Position numbers and translations under genes: made by a program. A DNA stretch of 5,968 nt, taken from an uncultured Oscillospiraceae bacterium (lineage in GTDB: Bacteria > Bacillota > Clostridia > Oscillospirales > Oscillospiraceae). Below the pieces are notes generated by a model, which was not told where the DNA came from, did no database searches, and saw nothing but the letters and a program-made list of their open reading frames with translations. Within the stretch, counting starts at the first letter, position 1. Each line of letters begins with the position of its first letter. Positions 1-4,541 of the stretch are shown here, in pieces. Where the stretch lies: NCBI GenBank assembly GCA_948766235.1, contig CAQCFX010000068.1, positions 1 to 5,968 on the forward strand, in the 5' to 3' direction.

Positions 1-221
1 ACAGGCCCGTTGCACCCCTTTTCTTTCAGGCCCTTCAAGCAGGCCAGCACGCCGTAGCAGATAAGCGTCTGCTCCTTGCGGATGGCGGCAAGCTCCTTGT
101 CCTGCTTCTTCTGCCGGTCCACAAACTTGATGCACCACACCACCACCCCGCCGATGCCGCCCAGCGCGGCCAGCACCGCCGATGCCGTGATAAGAGTTTC
201 AGCATTGATTGTCACTTCCAC
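1..221 (-). CDS. Holin-like small membrane protein (3' end cut by window edge)
   Basis: This gene reads out of the left edge with no stop codon, giving about 73 visible codons. Translation gives a short polar N-terminus (VEVTINAETL), one hydrophobic segment at about residues 10-31 rich in Ala, Gly and Val, then a highly charged stretch (DRQKKQDKELAAIRKEQ) likely to be helical, and a Cys/Gly-rich part (LKGLKEKGCNGPV). One membrane helix, a charged tail and a place after the tail fibre genes fit a phage holin or holin-like lysis protein, but no specific family is proven. I chose the GTG at 221 because AGAGGTG lies seven bases upstream. The GTG at 215, two codons later, is the alternative. The start overlaps the end of the preceding gene by about 20 bp, suggesting translational coupling. 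Codon use resembles the neighbouring phage genes. It could instead be a membrane-anchored tail-module protein of unknown role. Confidence 0.7.
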   Translation of the reverse strand, partial: MEVTINAETLITASAVLAALGGIGGVVVWCIKFVDRQKKQDKELAAIRKEQTLICYGVLACLKGLKEKGCNGP

Positions 222-507
222 AACCGTTCACCTCTTGCTTCTGATGTAAGCGGGACCGCCTCCCACAATAGAAGCGGTCCCGCTGTTCCGGTTTCGGCTT
301 CGCTGCCGCCGGGAGTGCCAGCACCTCCGCTTCATCCATGGCCTCGTCGTGGCCGATCATGGCAGTCAGGGCGCGGCCCACATCTGCCCGCTCTTTCTCC
401 ATGACTACAGCGCCGACCTGCTCCAGCGCCTCCGCCTGCGCCTTGATGATGAAGCTCTGCGCCTCGCAGATACGGCACAGCTCTTCGATAATCTGGAGGT
501 TACTCAA
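199..507 (-). CDS. Hypothetical small helical phage protein
   Basis: This encodes 102 residues starting at a TTG. Residues 1-60 look helical with alternating hydrophobic and charged residues (LQIIEELCRICEAQSFIIK), followed by an Ala/Pro/Lys linker near residues 65-75 and a basic, Cys-containing tail. I do not recognise a named family. Similar short proteins occur in clostridial prophages between the tail fibre and holin genes, and that is all I can say about its role. The TTG start is supported by GGAGG five bases upstream and by its coupling to the previous gene: the start codon and that gene's TAA overlap within TTGAGTAA. The 3' end runs into the start of the holin-like gene. The last 30 or so residues look less protein-like than the rest, so a frameshift or overprinting with the next gene's leader is possible. 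Confidence 0.6.
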   Translation of the reverse strand: MSNLQIIEELCRICEAQSFIIKAQAEALEQVGAVVMEKERADVGRALTAMIGHDEAMDEAEVLALPAAAKPKPEQRDRFYCGRRSRLHQKQEVNGCGSDNQC

Positions 508-718
508 CGCCCCCTCCGCCCTCCTGCGCGGCGTACCCGGCGTACTCCTTCTTCACGTCCGCCTTGACCTGCTCGGCGAAAGCGTAGAACGCCTCGTATT
601 CCTCCGGCTTGGCGTCCTTCTGACGGAGAAGGGCAATCTGCTCGTCGATGCTGTACTTGGCGTTGATGACCTTGGCAATCATCTGGTCCTGGCTGATTCT
701 CATGTTCTTGTTTTCCAT
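500..718 (-). CDS. Hypothetical small acidic phage protein
   Basis: This encodes 72 residues. The first 57 or so look helical and strongly charged (MRISQDQMIAKVINAKYS, then IDEQIALLRQKD), and the protein ends in a glycine run (EGGGGVE) with no membrane segment or metal-binding motif. I do not recognise the family. ATG at 718 is preceded by GGAGG with an eight-base spacer that contains the palindrome GGTATATACC. The gene begins 18 bp after the RT stop and overlaps the next gene's TTG start by eight bases, so it is probably read on the same message. Its place after the DGR RT and before the holin-like gene suggests a tail- or lysis-module accessory rather than a DGR component, but this is inference from position only. 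Confidence 0.7.
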   Translation of the reverse strand: MENKNMRISQDQMIAKVINAKYSIDEQIALLRQKDAKPEEYEAFYAFAEQVKADVKKEYAGYAAQEGGGGVE

Positions 719-736
719 GGTATATACCTCCGAAAA

Positions 737-1939
737 TTATTGTAATTTGCACCGTGGCGGGGCAATTCCGAACAGCTCCCGGAAAAGCCGGTCCATCCGC
801 CGCGCGACCATCTTCCCGCCCCGATGAAGGGCATAGCCCTTCCACGAGCCATAGGCCATTGCGGCGTCCTGCGCTGTCATGGTCCCCGCCGTTACCATTG
901 CGGCAAACTTTTTCAGTCTCCGCCGTTGCCTTGTGATGCTTTCCCGGCACATCTTCCGTTCGACTGCTCCCGTTTCCGTCAGCCGGTGCGTTGCTTTCAG
1001 GAAGCGGAAACCCCTCTGAATCTGCGTAATTTTTGTTTTGCGCAGATTGACCTTGATGCCGAGCGTTTTACAGAATTGAATCACATGATGCTCTCCCTCC
1101 CTCGCCTCTCTCTTGGTGCGAAATAGCATATACCCATCGTCCATATACCGCTGATACCAGCGGACGCGGAGCGTCTGCTTGATATAGTGGTCAAGGCTAT
1201 TGGGGTAGCTGACCGCTGTAATCTGTGATACCTGGCTCCCCAGACCCAGGCTTTTCCCGGTGTATTTGCCGGTCTGCTTGACCCGCTGCCAGTTGGTTTG
1301 TGCCTGCGCGTAGCCAAACGGCACCACAAAATCGCCCAACAGTTGGAGGATGCGCTTGTCCCGGAACGCTTTGGAATAAATCTTGAAGCACTCGGAATGC
1401 AGGATGTTATCAAAATACCCGGAGAAATCGAATATCACGGCCCACCCTTTGTTGCTGAATCCGTTGGCGCGGTAGAATTGCTGTAGGTGCGCCGTGAGCC
1501 GGTCCATACTCCGGTCCACGCCCTTCCCCTTTAAGCAAGCGCCATTGTCATAGATTAAGCTTCTGCTCAACATGGGGACCAGGGCATTGTCGCAGGCGCT
1601 TCTTTGCACCACTCGCTCCGAATAGTGGACGCTTCGGATGTGCCGCAGTTTCCCGCGTTCTATGGTGTCGAACTCCACAAAGCCCTTTGTGATGTTTTCA
1701 CCGGCCATCAGCTTTACGCGTGTTTCTTCCATGTTCCGCAGCAGGTTCATTTGGTAGCGCTGTACGCTGGACTTCCAGCATACATTTCTTTTCGACAGCC
1801 GGTTTCCCTGGTAGAGCGAGCTGTACCGGGCAATGCTTTCCAGCCGGTCACAGCCCGCATACCGCTCCAGCTTCTTCCGTTCTCTGGCGGCTTTCCGGCG
1901 CTGGTATCTGCCCTCCCGCCGCCGTTCCAAAGATGTCAC
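737..1939 (-). CDS. Diversity-generating retroelement reverse transcriptase
   Basis: This encodes 400 residues from a GTG start. The enzyme should copy the TR-containing RNA into cDNA with errors at adenines, providing the mutagenised copy that replaces VR. Visible RT motifs in order are: a basic N-terminus (RRREGRYQRRKAARERKK); an early RT region (RGKLRHIRSVHYSERVVQ, about residues 95-112); motif A FDFSGYFDNI (about 170-179) with a catalytic Asp; motif B LGLGSQVSQ (231-239), whose SQ is typical of DGR RTs where many other RTs have QG; the active site YMDD (265-268); NLRKTKI (about 298-304); and RGFRFLKA (309-316). After that comes a basic helical C-terminus of the kind seen in phage Brt. It follows TR in the same order as BPP-1 (target, avd, TR, RT). 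I chose GTG 1939 because GGGGAG lies eight bases upstream. The frame stays open to a GTG at 2089, but that extension is low-complexity and overlaps structured spacer. No disabling mutation is visible. Confidence 0.96.
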   Translation of the reverse strand: MTSLERRREGRYQRRKAARERKKLERYAGCDRLESIARYSSLYQGNRLSKRNVCWKSSVQRYQMNLLRNMEETRVKLMAGENITKGFVEFDTIERGKLRHIRSVHYSERVVQRSACDNALVPMLSRSLIYDNGACLKGKGVDRSMDRLTAHLQQFYRANGFSNKGWAVIFDFSGYFDNILHSECFKIYSKAFRDKRILQLLGDFVVPFGYAQAQTNWQRVKQTGKYTGKSLGLGSQVSQITAVSYPNSLDHYIKQTLRVRWYQRYMDDGYMLFRTKREAREGEHHVIQFCKTLGIKVNLRKTKITQIQRGFRFLKATHRLTETGAVERKMCRESITRQRRRLKKFAAMVTAGTMTAQDAAMAYGSWKGYALHRGGKMVARRMDRLFRELFGIAPPRCKLQ

Positions 1940-1947
1940 AAAAATCT

Positions 1948-1964
1948 CTCCCCGTTTTGGGGAG
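1948..1964 (-). promoter_or_regulatory. Hairpin covering the RT ribosome binding site
   Basis: On the minus strand CTCCCC (1964-1959) pairs perfectly with GGGGAG (1953-1948) across an AAAAC loop. GGGGAG is the best Shine-Dalgarno for the RT GTG, eight bases downstream. When folded it would hide the ribosome binding site and lower RT translation. The stem is followed by AGATTTTT, so a weak intrinsic terminator or attenuator is an alternative reading. Confidence 0.5.
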
Positions 1965-1977
1965 CCTGTACGGTATG

Positions 1978-2013
1978 CCCGCCCTGCCGGGTCGCCACTC
2001 CCAGAAGGGCGGG
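1978..2013 (-). repeat. Stable hairpin in the DGR spacer RNA
   Basis: On the minus strand CCCGCCCT (2013-2006) pairs with AGGGCGGG (1985-1978). After a single 1x1 mismatch the stem continues with CTGGG against CCCGG (one U-G pair), leaving an 8-base loop, AGTGGCGA. Outside the stem, ATG and CAT could add three more pairs across a 2-base bulge. It ends 38 bases before the RT start and is the strongest fold I see in the spacer. There is no T run after it, so it is not a simple terminator. Confidence 0.55.
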
Positions 2014-2123
2014 TGCATCTTTCTGTCCAACCGCATAGCAATACCGGGCATGAAACCGATATGGACGCACAGACATACCGGCCATGCACGAAAGCGTCCG
2101 CCCGATTGCATCAGGCCCCATAT

Positions 2124-2144
2124 TTACCCTTGCGGGATGGTCAT
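2124..2144 (-). CDS. Possible leader mini-ORF in the spacer (MTIPQG)
   Basis: A 6-codon frame, ATG to TAA, is preceded by GGAAGGAG three bases before the ATG, a stronger match to the Shine-Dalgarno than the RT itself has. It lies in the TR-RT spacer, about 185 bases upstream of the RT GTG. It could be a leader peptide, a ribosome docking site that protects or remodels the template RNA, or chance. Nothing in the peptide sequence suggests a function. Confidence 0.2.
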   Translation of the reverse strand: MTIPQG

Positions 2145-2162
2145 GCGCTCCTTCCAAATAAT

Positions 2163-2177
2163 TGATTTTGAAAATCA
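2163..2177. repeat. 15-bp odd palindrome in the spacer
   Basis: TGATTTT and AAAATCA flank a single central base, giving a perfect 7+1+7 inverted repeat in an AT-rich patch of otherwise GC-rich DNA. A dimeric DNA-binding protein could use such a site. As RNA the loop would be too tight for the whole stem to form. No promoter can be placed around it with confidence. Confidence 0.35.
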
Positions 2178-2222
2178 GGCACGGCTTTCAGCTCCCGTTA
2201 CAGGGGCTTACTCGGTCTGGCC

Positions 2223-2243
2223 CGGCCCGCAGGGTGCGGACCG
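2223..2243 (-). repeat. Hairpin at the 3' boundary of TR
   Basis: On the minus strand CGGTCCGCA (2243-2235) pairs with TGCGGGCCG (2231-2223) across a CCC loop. All nine positions pair, one as U-G, and the fold starts inside the last bases of the TR homology. In the template RNA it would mark the exact end of the repeat. The VR copy lacks the second arm, so the structure is specific to TR. A role in RT start or priming is inferred by analogy with the BPP-1 spacer. Confidence 0.55.
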
Positions 2244-2268
2244 TATTGGAATCAGAGCGGCGCGTAAA
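2241..2268 (-). promoter_or_regulatory. IMH* at the 3' end of TR
   Basis: This is the TR counterpart of the initiation-of-mutagenic-homing site. Its GC-rich block (TTTACGCGCCGCTCTG) is identical to VR. The bases after it differ from VR at 2252 and 2244-2247, as expected for the IMH/IMH* difference that keeps TR from being a target. In the target frame it contains a TGA (2254-2252) where VR has TGC. Confidence 0.7.
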
Positions 2269-2382
2269 TGCTGGCGTGCGTCGCCACGTTGTTGTTGGCG
2301 TTGCCGTTGTTGTTGACATAGCAGACGTTAGTGGACGACTGCCGTTGAGCAGTCGCCTCCCACCAGTTGCAGCGACCACCAC
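2241..2382 (-). repeat. DGR template repeat (TR)
   Basis: This non-coding copy aligns without gaps to the VR inside the target gene (2903-3044, offset 662). In the 135-bp core 2248-2382 I count 20 mismatches, of which 17 are at minus-strand adenines and three are not. TR holds 31 adenines in that core. Read in the target's frame, it has nine AAC codons, a cluster of which lies at 2288-2314; every one is a different codon in VR. Adenine-rich AAC codons, adenine-only divergence and a position between avd and RT are the standard signature of a DGR template. It begins about 35 bp after the avd stop. The 3' end (minus strand) is the GC-rich IMH* block, after which homology fades near 2241. Confidence 0.96.
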
Positions 2383-2417
2383 AGCGACGGTAATTCAGCG
2401 CATAACCAATGCTAAAT

Positions 2418-2837
2418 TCAAGTCTCCTTGAACTTCACAACAAATTTATTGTCCGACTTTCTCCACCCTCGCAGAAGGGCCGCTTCCTTCACCAGCAGCT
2501 CCGTCACCGGCTGGAACTTGTCGGGATTGATGGACAGGGTGGTAAGCATATACTGTAGGAGCTGTAGAATCTGCTCCACCGTGATAATAGCCTGGGTCTG
2601 ATAGTCCCGCCGCCGCTCCGCTTCCCGGAGGGACTGCGGGTATATCGTGTTGGCCGCTGTGATGTAGTCAAACAGCTTTATCACCTTTTCCACCATGGGA
2701 AATGTAAAGACGGGCCTCCACCGCTTGGGAACAACCTTGTCGTTCATCACAAAGCGGGTCAGCTCCGTCCGTATCAGCGTGGCCGTGTGGTAAAATTCCA
2801 GTTGGCTTTCGCTTCGTTTATTTTTAAGTACGCTCAT
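2418..2837 (-). CDS. avd: DGR accessory variability determinant (Avd-like)
   Basis: This encodes 139 residues, the usual size of Avd proteins. Avd forms a barrel-shaped pentamer of four-helix bundles that binds the RT and the template RNA and is needed for mutagenic homing in BPP-1. The sequence is almost all helical and basic. It begins MSVLKNKRSESQLEFYHTA, a start I associate with Avd-like proteins of Firmicutes DGRs, and has an arginine-rich stretch (REAERRRDYQTQA) in its middle, a likely RNA-contacting surface. No enzyme motifs are present. It lies 61 bp after the target stop and just before TR, exactly as in BPP-1. ATG 2837 is preceded by AGGGCAGG, a modest ribosome binding site. The family call rests on size, fold pattern and position; a profile search was not possible here. 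Confidence 0.88.
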   Translation of the reverse strand: MSVLKNKRSESQLEFYHTATLIRTELTRFVMNDKVVPKRWRPVFTFPMVEKVIKLFDYITAANTIYPQSLREAERRRDYQTQAIITVEQILQLLQYMLTTLSINPDKFQPVTELLVKEAALLRGWRKSDNKFVVKFKET

Positions 2838-2865
2838 TTACCTGCCCTTTCTCTTGTCCGGCTCC

Positions 2866-2890
2866 GTCCCGCCCCATATAGGGGCGGGAC
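2866..2890. promoter_or_regulatory. DGR target-site hairpin downstream of VR
   Basis: GTCCCGCCCC (2866-2875) and GGGGCGGGAC (2881-2890) form a perfect 10-bp inverted repeat around ATATA. On the coding strand it begins 8 bases after the target stop and about 12 bases after the end of VR. BPP-1 and related DGRs have a hairpin or cruciform at this place that is needed for efficient homing, which makes that the likely role. The minus strand has no T run after the stem, so it is not a good terminator for the target gene. The plus strand has only TTTT. Confidence 0.8.
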
Positions 2891-2898
2891 TTTTCCGA

Positions 2899-3786
2899 TT
2901 AACCGATACGGAAGCAGAGCGGCGCGTAAACGCTGGTGTGCGTCGCCCAGTGGTAGTAGGCGGCGCCGCTGTAGGAGACACAGCAGACGTAAGCGGACGA
3001 CTGCCGAGGAGCAGTCGCCTCCCACCAGTCGCAGCGACCACCACCGTTGCCCGCGCCCTTGATGATATGCTTTACCCCGCCGTAGAAGATGGGGTACTGG
3101 AGGTTGCAGCCACCGCCGCCGGTCCATCCTGCGTCCCCGTCGCTCCAGAAGGTATTGCCGAATACCTCCACCTCCGTAGGAAGCCACAGTTTGCCCATGT
3201 TGTTCCAGGCCCAGCCGGTGGAACTCTCCAGCGCACCGGCGGCGGAGTAGCGGCTTTCCAGCATCGCCCGCTTTTCGATGATGCAGGGCTTGAGATCGCC
3301 GGGAAGCGTGGCGATAACGCCGGTGGCCTCGTCGTTGAGGGTCTGGAAGAGCTTGGAGGCCCGCCAGGGATTCGGCTCCGCCTCGGTGCCGTTGTTGGTG
3401 TTGGTGTCGTTGAACACCTTCGTACCGGCCAGACAGTCGCGGGAGATAAAGTCGATGTGGTGGCCGATTTCGATGTCGCCGCACTTGTAATACTGGTCGA
3501 TTCCGGCCACCTCCATAATGACTTCCTCGCCGCCAGTCAGGGTGATGGGCTTGTAGTCGCCAATGTGGATGCCCGTAAAATTCCCGGCCAGGATGCGGGC
3601 CTGCAACGCGGCCCAGCTCTCGGTCAGCTCCTTGCCATAGGGGACGCCGCCGGACAGGAAGGTGTTCTTGAAGAACTCCGCCGCCGCGTCGAACTCCACC
3701 CGCCGGGTGCCCTCCGCATCCGTGTCCGCCAGGATGGTGTCTTTCCCGGTGATGATTGCGGTTTTCTTGATTTCGTTGGTTTTCAT
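2899..3786 (-). CDS. DGR target: variable tail-tip receptor-binding protein
   Basis: This encodes 295 residues. The N-terminal 45 or so residues (MKTNEIKKTAIITGKDT...) probably anchor it to the phage. The middle and C-terminus (LWLPTEVEVFG near 200, GGRCDWWEA around 249-257, PLCFRIG at the end) resemble the DUF6273/C-type-lectin-like domains used by many gut-phage DGR targets. VR covers about residues 249-295. Positions whose codons differ from TR at adenines include 253, 260, 265, 266, 269, 271-273, 275, 277-279 and 286, and they are mostly Tyr, Ser, Ala and His. The lectin fold presents such residues on a ligand-binding face, so the protein probably binds a host-surface receptor. ATG 3786 has AGGAGG eight bases upstream. 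It follows the tail fibre gene by 27 bp, which supports display on the tail fibre or baseplate. No signal peptide is seen. The DUF6273 name is from recognition, not a search. Confidence 0.92.
   Translation of the reverse strand: MKTNEIKKTAIITGKDTILADTDAEGTRRVEFDAAAEFFKNTFLSGGVPYGKELTESWAALQARILAGNFTGIHIGDYKPITLTGGEEVIMEVAGIDQYYKCGDIEIGHHIDFISRDCLAGTKVFNDTNTNNGTEAEPNPWRASKLFQTLNDEATGVIATLPGDLKPCIIEKRAMLESRYSAAGALESSTGWAWNNMGKLWLPTEVEVFGNTFWSDGDAGWTGGGGCNLQYPIFYGGVKHIIKGAGNGGGRCDWWEATAPRQSSAYVCCVSYSGAAYYHWATHTSVYAPLCFRIG
2903..2930 (-). promoter_or_regulatory. IMH at the 3' end of VR
   Basis: This is the GC-rich block at the 3' end of VR (TTTACGCGCCGCTCTG) followed by CTTCCGTATCGG, just before the stop codon and the hairpin. 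In BPP-1 the IMH fixes the 3' limit of information transfer. Here it differs from the TR copy only outside the GC block. Confidence 0.7.
2903..3044 (-). repeat. DGR variable repeat (VR)
   Basis: This is the coding 3' end of the target gene, matched to TR at an offset of 662 bp. Conserved blocks (WW, GGG and the GC-rich 3' block) alternate with codons changed at adenine positions. The change pattern is one-way: TR has A and VR has A, C, G or T. This identifies VR as the recipient. Its 3' GC block is the IMH. Confidence 0.95.
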
Positions 3787-3813
3787 GCTGTGTTCCTCCT
3801 GATAATTGATGTA

Positions 3814-4527
3814 TTAGCGTACAGCGATATAGCTGCCGGTAAGCTTGGTTTCGACCATGCGCGTCATAGCCGCCATCGCCGCCGACACCGCCATATCGGT
3901 ATAGCTCCTGCTGTCGTCCGCACCGGCGGCAATCCGCCCGTGCGCCCTGATTTCCTCGCCGCCCCATGTGGTGATAGGCTCGCCGGACGCAGTTTCCAGC
4001 GGCGCGGAAATATCGCCCGTGAGAATGGAGGCCGCGAGCCTGTCCAGCTCTTCCTTCATGCGCCCGATGGTCGCCACCCCGGCGGAATCAATGGAAACCT
4101 GGAAGCGCCCGTTGTTGGTGATGCCGATTTTGCAGTACAGCTCCAGGAGGAAGCTGACTTCCGTGACCGGCGGCACGGTAACGCCCTTCTCATCCTGCAT
4201 GATGAAAAGCATTTTCGGCTCGGTTTCCGTCTCCTTGCCGGGGTCCAGCAGGGCATACACGCCCACCTGGTTCAGCTCGTATTCCTCTGTCAGCCCAGTG
4301 TTAGACACCTGCACCTGCACGGTTTTCCCGTCGGCGCTGTTTTCCTCGCCCACCAGATTCAGCCGTTGCCGCTGGTCCACAAGCCCGGTCTGCTCCGTCA
4401 GCTTGTCCACGCTGACGGTCCCGGTGCCGCCGTAGGCGCTCACCACTTTGATGTTCCGGCCAGCCATCCACTCGTTGAGCATTTCCACGCCGTCGTTTGT
4501 TACTGCGGCGTCCTGCCAATGCGCCAT
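3814..4527 (-). CDS. Phage tail-collar/tail fibre-like protein
   Basis: This encodes 237 residues. The N-terminal 130 or so residues (MAHWQDAAVTNDGVEMLNEW, then AGRNIKVVSAYGGTGTV and later NQVGVYALLDPG) resemble the DUF3751-type phage tail-collar fibre N-terminal domain, which fixes a fibre to the baseplate. Next comes a short coiled-coil-like stretch (IGRMKEELDRLAASI) and a Gly/Ala-rich tail ending TRMVETKLTGSYIAVR. It is short for a whole fibre and lacks a large receptor-binding tip, so the next gene, the DGR target, may supply that function. ATG 4527 has a near-perfect AAGGAGGT, whose TAA is also the stop of the upstream gene. It is part of the tail operon. The family call is by recognition of the N-terminal style, at moderate certainty. 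Confidence 0.78.
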   Translation of the reverse strand: MAHWQDAAVTNDGVEMLNEWMAGRNIKVVSAYGGTGTVSVDKLTEQTGLVDQRQRLNLVGEENSADGKTVQVQVSNTGLTEEYELNQVGVYALLDPGKETETEPKMLFIMQDEKGVTVPPVTEVSFLLELYCKIGITNNGRFQVSIDSAGVATIGRMKEELDRLAASILTGDISAPLETASGEPITTWGGEEIRAHGRIAAGADDSRSYTDMAVSAAMAAMTRMVETKLTGSYIAVR

Positions 4528-4541
4528 AGTTTTTTACCTCC

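Larger units (their letters stand above)
1940..2240 (-). other. DGR TR-RT spacer, structured non-coding region
   Basis: These roughly 300 bp lie between the end of TR and the RT start. I find no convincing gene; several frames are open but have no good start signals or recognisable protein. The stretch holds several inverted repeats on the minus strand: a 9-bp hairpin at the TR boundary, an odd palindrome at 2163-2177, a long hairpin at 1978-2013 and a hairpin over the RT ribosome binding site. It also holds a 6-codon mini-ORF with a strong Shine-Dalgarno. In phage BPP-1, the RNA just downstream of TR is needed for cDNA priming and for RT-Avd binding. By analogy this region is probably the functional 3' part of the template RNA as well as the RT leader. 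The analogy comes from position and structure, not from sequence identity. Confidence 0.65.

Noticed and set aside
719..728. GGTATATACC palindrome as an operator
   Set aside because: It is short, lies between a ribosome binding site and a start codon, and has no promoter nearby; it may be chance.
737..1939. Group II intron maturase or retron RT
   Set aside because: There is no maturase or endonuclease domain and no intron or msr/msd-like structure. The SQ motif, Avd-like gene and TR/VR pair point to a DGR.
1940..2089. N-terminal extension of the RT to a GTG at 2089
   Set aside because: It has no good ribosome binding site, adds a Cys/Arg/Gly-rich stretch unlike RT N-termini, and overlaps the structured spacer. 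GTG 1939 has GGGGAG at the right distance.
2162..2431. Plus-strand frame across TR that resembles a plus-strand frame across VR
   Set aside because: The protein-level likeness is only the reflection of the TR/VR DNA repeat. Neither frame is supported as a gene.
2866..2894. Intrinsic terminator on the plus strand
   Set aside because: Only four T's follow the stem and there is no plus-strand gene to end. The position after VR makes a DGR hairpin the better reading.
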